Source of the DNA: Nonomuraea sp. PA05
GTDB taxonomy: Bacteria > Actinomycetota > Actinomycetes > Streptosporangiales > Streptosporangiaceae
Reading direction: 5' to 3'
DNA length: 64,000 bases
NCBI RefSeq assembly: GCF_008086045.1
Contig: NZ_VSEY01000007.1
Location: forward strand, 1 to 64,000
Part shown: in pieces, positions 35,056 to 42,851 of the stretch
How positions within the stretch are numbered: position 1 is the first letter of the stretch
How the letters are laid out: each line of letters opens with the position of its first letter
Notes under the pieces: generated by a model
What the model was told of the DNA's origin: nothing
Databases searched by the model: none
The model's input: the letters and a program-made list of their open reading frames with translations, nothing else
Program-made: the position numbers and the translations under genes

Positions 35056-35163
35056 TTACTTCATGCATCAGCGCGTCGTACCCCCGGACCGCGTCTTGCC
35101 GGCCGCCCACTGAGCGGCCCCCTTCCCCAAAGGCTCGTATCTTGCGCTCCGCGTAGCGATATC

Positions 35164-35192
35164 GCGGCGTTCTGCTGCGCCGCGCCCTTTTT
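35164..35192 (+). terminator. Candidate riboswitch-controlled terminator
   Basis: GCGGCG pairs with CGCCGC around an 8-base loop (35164-35183), followed by GCCC and five T (35188-35192), 48 bp before the start codon. It is well placed to be the expression platform of the c-di-AMP riboswitch. Confidence 0.6.
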
Positions 35193-35239
35193 CCGTGAGT
35201 GCAACCTCCCTGTCCCCCAGTGAAGGGTTTTGCTGCTTC

Positions 35240-35956
35240 ATGTCTGCCCGTTTTGGCCTGCGTTCCCTCGCCGTGCTCACCGCCTCCACCGTCGGAGCGC
35301 TGACCATCGCCGGCACCGCCGCCCACGCCGACTCCGACACCGACCAGAAGATCCTGCTCAAGGGCTCGACCACCGCCTCGTACTTCTGGGACGACGCCTC
35401 CGGCCGCGCCGGTGACACGGGCCTGCCGGCCAGCGGCAAGCCGATGCAGAAGGGGCTGGCCGCCAGCCCGAGCTGGCCGCTGCTGACCGAGGGCTACGTG
35501 GTCTACAAGGGCAAGAAGATGCCCTTCTTCGTCGGTGACCGCGGGCCTGGCACGCCGTCCAACCGCGGCATCATGCTGGACCTCGACGCCAAGACCTTCG
35601 CCGAGCTGACCGGCGGCGAGTTCAACTCCAGCACGCTGGGCGTGGACGGCATCGGCGGCGAGGGCCACATCGACGTCGACTACGTCATCACCAAGTGGGG
35701 CTCCGGGGTGGGCAAGAAGAACTACCCGGTGCCGTTCTCCACCGGCGCGTGGGCCGAGCGCGACACGAACCCCGCGACCCCGCCGCAGCCCGAGGAGGAC
35801 CCCTCCGCCGCCGGCGGCCAGCTCCTCAACGCGCCCGTGGACGAGCCGAAGGAGTCGGGCATGGTCGGCGGCGCGCTGACGGCCGGTGTGCTGTCCATGG
35901 CGGGCGGCGGCCTGGTCCTCGGCGGCGAACGCCTCCGCGCCCTCCTGGTGCGCTGA
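35240..35956 (+). CDS. Secreted RlpA-like double-psi beta-barrel protein under c-di-AMP control
   Basis: A 238-residue exported protein. The signal peptide (~1-30, 'LAVLTASTVGALTIAGTAAHA') is best if ATG 35240 is used; GTG 35195 would add a poor extension. Residues ~38-170 resemble RlpA/3D-type barrels: 'TTASYFWDDASG', 'GLPASGKPMQKGLAASPSWPL', 'MPFFVGDRGPGTPSNRGIMLDLD' with an Asp (~100) in the place of the RlpA catalytic Asp. A Pro/Glu-rich linker and a C-terminal hydrophobic stretch (~208-228) with Arg tail anchor it. I infer a wall-lytic or wall-binding role from fold and riboswitch; no activity is proven for this subfamily. Confidence 0.7.
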   Translation: MSARFGLRSLAVLTASTVGALTIAGTAAHADSDTDQKILLKGSTTASYFWDDASGRAGDTGLPASGKPMQKGLAASPSWPLLTEGYVVYKGKKMPFFVGDRGPGTPSNRGIMLDLDAKTFAELTGGEFNSSTLGVDGIGGEGHIDVDYVITKWGSGVGKKNYPVPFSTGAWAERDTNPATPPQPEEDPSAAGGQLLNAPVDEPKESGMVGGALTAGVLSMAGGGLVLGGERLRALLVR

Positions 35957-35996
35957 CCACGGCGCTCGCGCTCCTCGGGCAGTGACCTTTACGCGG

Positions 35997-36025
35997 CGAC
36001 CACCAGAATGACATTCTGGTGGTCG
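35997..36025. promoter_or_regulatory. 29-bp perfect palindrome before hydrolase gene
   Basis: Two 14-bp arms (35997-36010 and 36012-36025; core ACCAGAATG/CATTCTGGT) surround a single A, ending 5 bp before ATG 36031. It is an operator-type dyad with no regulator gene adjacent, or a hairpin that would hide the ribosome-binding site. Confidence 0.7.
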
Positions 36026-36030
36026 TGACC

Positions 36031-36870
36031 ATGCGCGCAGCCGCCAACGGCATCGACATCGCCTACGAGAGCTTCGGCTCACCGGCGGGGCGTCCCCTGC
36101 TCCTCATCATGGGGCTCGGCGCCCAGCTCATCCAGTGGGACGAGACGCTCTGCGAGCTCCTCGCCGAGCAGGGACACCACGTCGTACGGTTCGACAACCG
36201 CGACGCCGGCCTGTCCACGCACCTGCACGAGCACGGCGCGCCCGCGATGGGAGCGGCGCCGCCCTACCTGCTGGACGACCTGGCCGACGACACCGCGGCC
36301 CTCATGGACGTGCTCGGCTGGACGGCGGCCCACATCGTGGGCGCCTCGATGGGCGGGATGATCGCCCAGACGCTGGCGATCCGGCACCCCGAGCGGGTGC
36401 TGACCCTGACCTCGATCATGTCCACGCCCGGCCCGTCCATCGCCCCGCCCACGGAGGCCGCCGCCGCGATCCTGATGGGCAGGCCGGCCCAGGGCCGCGA
36501 GGCGGTGCTGGAGCAGGCGGTGCGCACCTGGTCGACCATCGGGTCGCCGGGCTACGAGGTGGACCAGGAGCGGATCAAGGCGCTGGCGGGGCTGGCGTAC
36601 GACCGCTGCTTCGACCCGGCGGGCACGGCCAGGCAGCTCGCCGCGATCATGGGGTCGGGTGACCGTACGGCGGCGCTCGCCCGGGTCAAGGTGCCCACGC
36701 TGGTGCTGCACGGGGAGGCGGATCCGCTCGTGCCGCTGGTGGGCGGGCAGGCCACGGCCGCGGCCATCCCGGGGGCGCGGCTGGTGACGTACCCGGGGAT
36801 GGGGCACGACCTGCCGCGCGAGCTCTGGCCGAGCTTCGTCACGGAGATCACCAAACTGACGTCGGCGTGA
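36031..36870 (+). CDS. Alpha/beta hydrolase
   Basis: A 279-residue hydrolase with oxyanion segment 'LLLIMGLGAQLIQWDETLCELLAEQGHHVVRFDNRDAGLS', nucleophile elbow GASMGG (Ser106), acid 'LHGEADPLVP' (Asp ~231) and 'GMGHDLP' (His ~259). The 'DNRDAGLST' motif is common in esterase-type family members annotated as TAP-like or lipase/peptidase hydrolases. ATG 36031 is used; the upstream GTG 36019 lies inside a 29-bp palindrome. Expression is probably controlled through that palindrome. Confidence 0.88.
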   Translation: MRAAANGIDIAYESFGSPAGRPLLLIMGLGAQLIQWDETLCELLAEQGHHVVRFDNRDAGLSTHLHEHGAPAMGAAPPYLLDDLADDTAALMDVLGWTAAHIVGASMGGMIAQTLAIRHPERVLTLTSIMSTPGPSIAPPTEAAAAILMGRPAQGREAVLEQAVRTWSTIGSPGYEVDQERIKALAGLAYDRCFDPAGTARQLAAIMGSGDRTAALARVKVPTLVLHGEADPLVPLVGGQATAAAIPGARLVTYPGMGHDLPRELWPSFVTEITKLTSA

Positions 36871-36877
36871 GCCCCCG

Positions 36878-36912
36878 CCGGTGGCCCGCTCCTCGCGGAG
36901 CCGGGCCACCGG
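36878..36912. terminator. Bidirectional terminator between hydrolase and Roadblock operon
   Basis: CCGGTGGCCCG pairs with CGGGCCACCGG, extended by CTCC/GGAG across a one-base bulge, loop TCGC. It lies between convergent stop codons. Confidence 0.75.
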
Positions 36913-36920
36913 AACGGGCG

Positions 36921-37292
36921 TCAGACCTCCAGCTTCTCCTCGATGCCCCGGAGTTGGTGGCGGGCCATCGCCAGATTTGACCGATTACGGTCGAGCGCCA
37001 GGTACAGGAACAGGCCCTTGCCGCTGCGACCGGTGATCGGGCGGATGATGTGGTACTGGTTGGTCAGCGTGATCAGGATGTCCTCGATGCTGTCCTTGAG
37101 CCCGAGCGAGTCGATCGTGCGGAGCTTCGCCTTGACCACTTCCGTGTTGCCCGCCGCGGCGACCTGGAGGTCCATGTCCTTGGAGCCGCCGAGCGCGCCC
37201 AGCGCCATGCCGCTGCCGTGATCGACGATGGCGGCCCCGACGGAGCCGTCGATGGTCATCATCTCCTTGAGCGACACGTCCATGCCGGCCAT
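36921..37292 (-). CDS. Roadblock/LC7 protein, third in operon
   Basis: A 123-residue Roadblock/LC7 fold. ATG 37292 has GAGGAG seven bases upstream. It shows 'VGAAIVDHGSGMALGALGG', 'DILITLTNQYHIIRPI' and the C-terminal 'LDRNRSNLAMARHQLRGIEEKL', which is nearly repeated in the first gene of this operon. Roadblock proteins bind and regulate Ras-like GTPases (MglB, CvnB); no GTPase gene is present here. Confidence 0.85.
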   Translation of the reverse strand: MAGMDVSLKEMMTIDGSVGAAIVDHGSGMALGALGGSKDMDLQVAAAGNTEVVKAKLRTIDSLGLKDSIEDILITLTNQYHIIRPITGRSGKGLFLYLALDRNRSNLAMARHQLRGIEEKLEV

Positions 37293-37305
37293 GTTCTGTC
37301 TCCTC

Positions 37306-37680
37306 TCATCGTTGTCGAGCTGCGACGGCGGCCACCGCGGCAGCCGTCTTCCTGCCCTCCAGCCGCAGCAGCCCGACGTTCGCGCCGGGTCCGGCAAGGA
37401 CTGTGAGGACGATGGTGGGCCCGGCGGCGTAGAACGCCGTGAAACCGGCCGTGCCGGAGATGAGCGTCTCCTCGAACGCACCCTGGCCGGTGATGACCAG
37501 CATGCGTCTGCTCATCGCGAGCAGCGCCGCCGAGAGTGCCGCCGCCTGCTCTCCGGCCTTTCCCGCGAGGTCGCAGGCGAGTTGCAGGCCGTCCACGGTG
37601 CAGGCGACGCTTCCTTGTATGTCCGGAGTGCGCTCGCGCAGGAGCGTCATCTCCTCCAGAACCTCTTGTCCTAGCTCCAC
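37306..37680 (-). CDS. Roadblock/LC7 protein, second Roadblock of operon
   Basis: A 124-residue protein, more divergent than its two neighbours: 'DIQGSVACTVDGLQLACDLAG', 'RRMLVITGQGAFEETLISGTAGFTAFYAAGPTIVLTVLAG'. This is the MglB/CvnB-like version of the fold. GTG 37680 is preferred because AGGAGG lies six bases upstream; GTG 37713 would overlap the DUF4388-like gene. It lies 13 bp before the next Roadblock gene. Confidence 0.75.
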   Translation of the reverse strand: MELGQEVLEEMTLLRERTPDIQGSVACTVDGLQLACDLAGKAGEQAAALSAALLAMSRRMLVITGQGAFEETLISGTAGFTAFYAAGPTIVLTVLAGPGANVGLLRLEGRKTAAAVAAVAARQR

Positions 37681-37709
37681 CGGTGGCCTCCTCCTGAGTG
37701 AGGGGAACC

Positions 37710-38498
37710 TCACGACAGCTCCTCAAGCGCCTTCTTCAGCCGCATCAGCAGCGCCAGATCGGTCGGGTCGCCCGTCACGGGCGGGCCCAGCGGCTGGGTC
37801 CGCGCCCCCGGGTCGTGCGGCGGATGCTCGCCATCGGTCCGCCGTTGGGGCAGGTCGGGCGCGGCGAGCAGCCCGGAGGCCGCCAGCCGCCGCACCGCCA
37901 GCAGCACGGGGTACGCGGGCCGGCCCATCTGCTTGGCCAGCTCCAGCGGGGTCGCCTTCTGGTCGGCCCTGGCGATGACCTCCCACTGGAGGCGGTCCAG
38001 CGTCACCGCGTGCCCGGGCAGCCGCACCATCGGCCGCACGGGGAGGCTGTCCACCTCGGCGGAGGGCCAGATCTGGGCGAGCTGCGCCCGCCGTCGCGCG
38101 CATTCCCGCACCAGACCCGGCACGTCGAAGAACCACTGCCCGCCCAGCCAGTGCCGCTCCCCTGGCCGGAACTTGGGGCGCGCCCCGCTGACCGGCAGCA
38201 GGAAGAACGCCGCGTCCAGGACTCCGCCGAGCACCGCGTACTGCAGCTCGCCCTGGGTGAGCGGCCCGCCCTCGGCGAGCAGCCGCTCGGTGCCGCCGTC
38301 GGTCTGCAGCCGCCGCAGCGCGGCCTCGCTCATCAGCCCCCTGGCCGCGAGCAGCCGTTCCACGCTGGGGGTCTGGGCGCACTCCATGTACGTCACGCGC
38401 CCGTCGTGCAGGAAGATCGTGCCGCTCCTGCCGACCTGGAGCGCGCCGGTGGAGTGCTCGCGGGCGAGCCCGGCCAGGAGTGTGTCGAGCTTGGTCAT
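37710..38498 (-). CDS. DUF4388 (PATAN)-like protein of Roadblock operon
   Basis: A 262-residue protein. The N-terminus 'LAREHSTGALQVGRSGTIFLHDGRVTYMECAQTPSVERLLAARGL' matches the DUF4388/PATAN pattern (a strand pair with G-x-I-x-x-x-x-G-x-V). A second part at ~165-215 looks like a winged helix ('LDRLQWEVIARADQKATPLELAKQMG'), and the C-terminal tail is Pro/Asp-rich. PATAN domains act as adaptors in small-GTPase and polarity systems. It lies 3 bp after the first Roadblock gene. Confidence 0.7.
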   Translation of the reverse strand: MTKLDTLLAGLAREHSTGALQVGRSGTIFLHDGRVTYMECAQTPSVERLLAARGLMSEAALRRLQTDGGTERLLAEGGPLTQGELQYAVLGGVLDAAFFLLPVSGARPKFRPGERHWLGGQWFFDVPGLVRECARRRAQLAQIWPSAEVDSLPVRPMVRLPGHAVTLDRLQWEVIARADQKATPLELAKQMGRPAYPVLLAVRRLAASGLLAAPDLPQRRTDGEHPPHDPGARTQPLGPPVTGDPTDLALLMRLKKALEELS

Positions 38499-38501
38499 GG
38501 G

Positions 38502-38876
38502 TCACGTCGCGAGCCGGCTGGAGATGGTGCGCAGGCGGTGCCTGGCCAGTGCAAGGTTGGATCGTTCCAGGTCAAGGCGTACGTAGATGACCAGCGGTCC
38601 TTCGAAGACGGTCTCCATCAGCCGGAGCAGATGGTGGCCCTTGTCGGTGGTGACGAGCATGTCGTCGATGCGCACGACGTCACCGGGGCAGGTGCGGGCC
38701 AGGCCGTCGGTGGTGGCGCGCAGGGCTTCGGTCAGAGCGGCGGCCGACCGGTCCGCGTCCACGCCGACGGCCGTGCTGAAGGCCACCGCCATGCCGCTCG
38801 TGTGGTCCACCAGCATGGCGTCCAGCGCGCCCGGTATGGACATGACTTCCGCCAGGCAGCCGTCGATTCCCAGCAC
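38502..38876 (-). CDS. Roadblock/LC7 protein, first in operon
   Basis: A 124-residue Roadblock/LC7 protein from GTG 38876 with GAGGGAGG upstream. 'ALDAMLVDHTSGMAVAFSTA', 'VRIDDMLVTTDKGHHLLRLM' and 'LDLERSNLALARHRLRTISSRL' show that it is a paralogue of the third gene. It opens a four-gene operon of three Roadblock proteins and one DUF4388-like protein. The AT-rich 100 bp upstream (38940-39010) contain its promoter. Confidence 0.85.
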   Translation of the reverse strand: MLGIDGCLAEVMSIPGALDAMLVDHTSGMAVAFSTAVGVDADRSAAALTEALRATTDGLARTCPGDVVRIDDMLVTTDKGHHLLRLMETVFEGPLVIYVRLDLERSNLALARHRLRTISSRLAT

Positions 38877-39013
38877 GTGACCTCCCTCACCGTGGTGGAA
38901 CGCAGTCAGCGTAGGGCGAAGGAGGCACGTCCACATGACGGCCGGTCGCAGGTGAGGGGGTTTTATATCGCCGCGAAGTAGAAAAACACTACTACTACGG
39001 AAAAACGTATGAT

Positions 39014-39364
39014 TTATGAGAATTTCTCGCGGCAGCGCATGATCTCGCCGACGTTGCGTTCGGCCCAGTCGGCCACCACGGAGATCGGCCCGTGCAGCGA
39101 GCGGCCGAGGTCCGTCAGCGCGTACTCCACCCGTGGCGGCACCTCCGCGAAGACCTCCCGCGTCAGCAGCCCGTCCTGCTCCATGGCCCGCAGTGTCTGC
39201 GTCAGCACCTTGGGCGTGACGCCGCCGATCCGTGTCCTGAGCGCGGTGAAGCGCATGGGCCCGCCGTCCAGGCAGAGCAGCACCAGTGCCGACCATTTGT
39301 CGCCGATGCGATCCAGAACCACCCTGGTCGGACAGTTAGGGTCGAAGACATCACCGGTATCCAT
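39014..39364 (-). CDS. HxlR-type transcriptional regulator
   Basis: A 116-residue winged-helix regulator with 'CPTRVVLDRIGDKWSALVLLCLDGGPMRFTALRTRIGGVTPKVLTQTLRAMEQDGLLTREV' and 'YALTDLGRSLHGPI', a full HxlR signature. Cys11 is in the place of the redox-sensing Cys of YodB-type members, so it may sense quinones or electrophiles. It is divergent from an NAD(P)-binding reductase gene, with two dyads in the gap. Confidence 0.9.
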   Translation of the reverse strand: MDTGDVFDPNCPTRVVLDRIGDKWSALVLLCLDGGPMRFTALRTRIGGVTPKVLTQTLRAMEQDGLLTREVFAEVPPRVEYALTDLGRSLHGPISVVADWAERNVGEIMRCREKFS

Positions 39365-39366
39365 AA

Positions 39367-39409
39367 GGTACTTATAGCACGATGAAGTAACCAGTATCCG
39401 ATGGATACT
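39367..39409. promoter_or_regulatory. HxlR-type operator region
   Basis: GGTACTT (39367-39373) and AAGTAACC (39385-39392) form an interrupted dyad like YodB/CatR boxes. AGTATCC-GAT-GGATACT (39393-39409) is a second, perfect 7-bp-arm dyad that covers the ATG at 39401. Confidence 0.5.
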
Positions 39410-39418
39410 CTTGCGGGC

Positions 39419-40021
39419 ATGAAGATCCTTCTATTCGGCGCGACCGGCATGGTCGGGCAGCGCATCGCCGCCGAGCTGCGCGACCGTGGCCACGAGGTCA
39501 CCGGCCTGAGCCGCTCCGGTCCCGTCAAGGGCGACATCAACGACACCGCGACGCTGGCCGAGGGGCACGACGTGATCGTCTCCGCCGTCGCTCCGCCGCG
39601 CGACGGCAGCGAGCCCGAGCCGCCCTTCCTGGCGGCCAACCGCGCGCTCATCGACGGCGCGCGGGCGTCCGGCGTGCGCCGGGTGATCGTCGTGGGCGGC
39701 GCCGGCAGCCTTCAGGTGGCCCCCGGCCAGGACCTGGTCGACACGCCCGACTTCCCCGACCTCTACAAGAAGGAGGCGCTGGCCGGCCGGGCGCTGCTGC
39801 GCCTGTACCGCGAGGTCGAGGACCTCGACTGGACGTTCGTCTCGCCGGCGGCGCAGATCGCGCCGGGGGAGCGCACCGGCGCCTACCGGCTCGGCGGCGA
39901 CCTGCTGATGACCGACGCCGAGGGGCGCAGCTTCATCACCGCCGAGGACTTCGCCGTCGCGATCGCCGACGAGGTGGACAAGGCCGCCCACCCCCGTCAG
40001 CGCATCTCGATCGCCTACTGA
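39419..40021 (+). CDS. NAD(P)H-binding atypical SDR
   Basis: A 200-residue protein with GATGMVGQ dinucleotide motif at ~7-14, 'HDVIVSAVAPP', 'GVRRVIVVGGAGSLQ' and 'DLDWTFVSPAAQIAPGERTG', typical of YwnB/flavin-reductase-like SDRs. ATG 39419 begins the first beta strand directly; ATG 39401 lies inside an operator-like dyad. The divergent HxlR gene most likely represses it, a frequent pairing for electrophile defence. Confidence 0.85.
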   Translation: MKILLFGATGMVGQRIAAELRDRGHEVTGLSRSGPVKGDINDTATLAEGHDVIVSAVAPPRDGSEPEPPFLAANRALIDGARASGVRRVIVVGGAGSLQVAPGQDLVDTPDFPDLYKKEALAGRALLRLYREVEDLDWTFVSPAAQIAPGERTGAYRLGGDLLMTDAEGRSFITAEDFAVAIADEVDKAAHPRQRISIAY

Positions 40022-41223
40022 TCGGCCTCTTCCGGCAGCAGCGCCCGCTCGTCGGGCTTGTGCACGAGCACGTTGCCCACGTACGACTTCGCCGCCGCCG
40101 CCAGCCCGACGTCGCCGCCCTCCTGCTCCGACAGGAACCAGCGGTGGTCAAGGATCTCGTGGAAGAGCTGCGCGGGCTCCAGCTTCCCGCGCAGCCCGGC
40201 GGGGATGGACTCCACGGTGGGCTGGAACACCTCGGCCAGCCACCGGTGCGCCACTATCGCCTCGTCCTCGTGCCGCAGCCCCTTGGCCACCCGGAAGCCG
40301 TCGAGGTCGTTGAGCAGCCGGCGGGCCTGGTTCTCCTCGACGTCGAGCCCGGTCAGCCGGAGCAGGCGCCGCTGGTGGTGGCCGGCGTCCACGACCTTGG
40401 GGCGGACGATGAGGCGGCCCGTGCCGACCTTGCGCCGCACCATCATCTCGGCCACGTCGAAGCCCAGCAGGTTCAGCCGCCTGATGCGCTGCTCCACGCG
40501 GTGCCAGTCGACCTCTTCGATGATCTCGCTCTCGTTGATCTCGTTCCACAGGCGGTGGTAGCGGGCGACGATGTCCTCGGCGGTCTCCATGGGGTCGATC
40601 GACGGGTGCAGCAGCCCGCCGGCCTCCAGGTCGAGCATCTCGCCGAAGATGTTGGTGTGCGCGGTCTCGATGTCGGTCAGCCGCTGCCCCTCGCTGATCA
40701 TCGGGTGCATCTCGCCGGTCTCGGCGTCCACCAGGTAGGCCGCGAACGCCCCCGCGTCGCGCCGGAACAGCGTGTTGGACAGCGAGCAGTCGCCCCAGTA
40801 GAACCCGTTCAGGTGCAGCCGCACCAGCAGCACGGCCAGCGCGTCCAGCAGGCGGGTGAGCGTGTCGGGGCGCAGGGTGCCCGACATGACGGCGCGGTAG
40901 GGCAGCGAGAACTGCAGGTGGCGGGTGATCAGCGCCGCGTCCAGGCCCTCCTCGCGGCCGGTGACGTACGCGACCGGCTCCACGGCGGGGGCGTCGAGCC
41001 TGGCCAGGTCCCACAGGAGCTGGTATTCCCGCTTGGCGTAACGCTCGCTGATCTCCTTGATCGCGTACACCTTGCCGGACAGCCGGGCGAAGCGCACCAC
41101 GTGCCGCGAGATGCCGCGCGGCAGATCGACCAGATGGTGTTGCGGCCAGTCTTCGAGAGGGGTCTCCCAGGGGAGGCGGATCAGGTCAGGGTCGCCTAGC
41201 GCGCCAGTGATCTGCAGGGGCAT
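40015..41223 (-). CDS. DUF4032 protein with kinase-like fold
   Basis: A 402-residue protein starting at ATG 41223. Residues ~30-200 resemble a lipopolysaccharide-kinase-like fold: 'VVRFARLSGKVYAIKEISERYAKREYQLL' (Lys and Glu of the N-lobe), 'GFYWGDCSLSNTLFR' in the place of HRDxxxxN and 'AYLVDAETGEM' in the place of DFG. The C-terminal ~200 residues are the DUF4032 region ('RPKVVDAGHHQRRLLRLTGLDVEENQARRLLNDL'). The substrate is unknown. It is divergent from the DUF885 gene with only 22 bp between starts, so promoters must overlap. Confidence 0.8.
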   Translation of the reverse strand: MPLQITGALGDPDLIRLPWETPLEDWPQHHLVDLPRGISRHVVRFARLSGKVYAIKEISERYAKREYQLLWDLARLDAPAVEPVAYVTGREEGLDAALITRHLQFSLPYRAVMSGTLRPDTLTRLLDALAVLLVRLHLNGFYWGDCSLSNTLFRRDAGAFAAYLVDAETGEMHPMISEGQRLTDIETAHTNIFGEMLDLEAGGLLHPSIDPMETAEDIVARYHRLWNEINESEIIEEVDWHRVEQRIRRLNLLGFDVAEMMVRRKVGTGRLIVRPKVVDAGHHQRRLLRLTGLDVEENQARRLLNDLDGFRVAKGLRHEDEAIVAHRWLAEVFQPTVESIPAGLRGKLEPAQLFHEILDHRWFLSEQEGGDVGLAAAAKSYVGNVLVHKPDERALLPEEADQ

Positions 41224-41245
41224 TTGCTCAGGATATGGTGCACCG

Positions 41246-42814
41246 GTGGACGAGTTTCTCAAGTGGTACTTTTCCGACCGTCCGGTCGTCGCAGCCTCAC
41301 TGGGGGCCGACGGTTACGATCACACCCTCGGCGACTTCACCGCCTCCGCCTGGCAGGCCCGCGAGCGTGAGCAGGTGCTCTGGCTCGACCGCCTGTCCGC
41401 CGCCGAGACGCCCACCCTGGACGACGCGATCGACAGAGATCTCGTCCTGTCGCAGCTCAGAGGCTCCATCGCGCTGACCTCCTGGCCCGAATGGCGGCGC
41501 GACCCGAGCGTATACCTCGGGGCGATCTTCACCTCCATGTACGCGCCGTTCCAGCGCCGGCTCAAGCCCGAGCCCGAGCTGGTCGCCTCCGCGCTGCTCC
41601 GCCTGGGCGAGGTGCCCGGCGTGCTGGCCGCCTGCCGCGCCAACCTGGACCCCGACCTGGCCGCCCCGCTGCTCGTCGAGCGCGGCCTCGGCCAGGCGCG
41701 CACCGGCCGCAACTTCCTGACCCGCACGATCCCGTCCATGGTCGAGGACGAGAGCCTGCGCGCCAGGCTGGCCGAGGCCGCCGAGCCCGCCGCCCGGGCC
41801 TTCGACGAGCTCGTCGCCTTCCTCGAAGGCTTCGAGTGCGGCGGCACCTGGCGGATGGGGGAGCGGCTCTACTCCACGCTGCTGCGCGAGCGCGAGCTGC
41901 TCGGCTACGGCGCCGCCGAGCTGCACGAGAAGGGCAAGGCCGCCTGGGCGGAGCTGGACGCGCGGATGCGCGAGGTGGCGCTCCAGGTCAACGGCACCCA
42001 GGACTGGCGGGCCGCCATGGAGCACCTCATGGACGACCACCCGCCGACCCTGGCCGACATGCGGGCCGAGTACGAGGCGGAGACCCTGCGGGCCCGCGCC
42101 TTCGTCAAGGAGCGGGACCTGGTGACCTTCGCCGACGGCGAGGAGTGCCAGGTGCTGCCGTCGGCCGAGTACACCCGCCCTGTGCTGTCCGTGGCCCACT
42201 ACCTGGCGCCGCCGCCGCTCAGCGCGTCCAGGACCGGCGTCTTCTTCGTGCCGTACACGCCGGACGACTTCACCCCCGAGCAGGTACGCCAGCGCCTGCG
42301 CACCAACTCGCGGGCCCAGATGCCCTCGATCGCCGTGCACGAGGCCTACCCCGGGCACCACTGGCACCTGTCGTACATGGCGGGCAACCCCAGGACGGTC
42401 AGGAAGGTCTTCAGGACGCCGTACTTCACCGAGGGCTGGGCCCTGTACGTCGAGAAGCTCCTGCACGAGCAGGGCTACTTCGACACCCCGGCCACCGAGT
42501 TGGCGCACCTGGACTGCCGCATCTTCCGCGCCGCCCGCATCGTCGTGGACACCGCGCTGCACTGCGAGGACATGACGATCGAGGAGGCCGAGACGCACAT
42601 GGCCACCAAGGCGTCGCTGTCGCCCGGCACGGCGCAGGGCGAGGTCAACCGCTACTGCGCCTGGCCCACGCAGGCGCCCTCGTACCTCACGGGCGCGATC
42701 GAGATCGACCGGATCAGGGAGTCGTTCCAGGGCACGCCCAAGGAGTTCCACGACCGGATCGCCGGGTCGGGCGGGCTCCCGCTCGGGCTGGCCGAGCAGG
42801 CGGCGCTGGCATAG
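41246..42814 (+). CDS. DUF885 family, zinc-peptidase-like protein
   Basis: A 522-residue, largely helical protein. The motif 'AVHEAYPGHHWHLSYM' at ~363-378 resembles the HExxxxH zinc site of the family, with a distant Glu in 'YFTEGWALYVEKLL' as possible third ligand. The N-terminal 'AREREQVLWLDRL' and the end 'GEVNRYCAWPTQAPSYLTGAIEIDRIR' are typical of DUF885. GTG 41246 begins the conserved start VDEFL. The family is predicted to be carboxypeptidase-like, but the substrate is unknown. Confidence 0.82.
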   Translation: MDEFLKWYFSDRPVVAASLGADGYDHTLGDFTASAWQAREREQVLWLDRLSAAETPTLDDAIDRDLVLSQLRGSIALTSWPEWRRDPSVYLGAIFTSMYAPFQRRLKPEPELVASALLRLGEVPGVLAACRANLDPDLAAPLLVERGLGQARTGRNFLTRTIPSMVEDESLRARLAEAAEPAARAFDELVAFLEGFECGGTWRMGERLYSTLLRERELLGYGAAELHEKGKAAWAELDARMREVALQVNGTQDWRAAMEHLMDDHPPTLADMRAEYEAETLRARAFVKERDLVTFADGEECQVLPSAEYTRPVLSVAHYLAPPPLSASRTGVFFVPYTPDDFTPEQVRQRLRTNSRAQMPSIAVHEAYPGHHWHLSYMAGNPRTVRKVFRTPYFTEGWALYVEKLLHEQGYFDTPATELAHLDCRIFRAARIVVDTALHCEDMTIEEAETHMATKASLSPGTAQGEVNRYCAWPTQAPSYLTGAIEIDRIRESFQGTPKEFHDRIAGSGGLPLGLAEQAALA

Positions 42815-42851
42815 CGGCGGGGTGGGCCGGGCGTCCGGCCTTCCCGCGCCG

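Noticed and set aside
41297-42751. 484-residue reading frame on the minus strand
   Set aside because: It is the antisense shadow of the DUF885 gene, with Arg/Gly/His-biased composition and no family motif.
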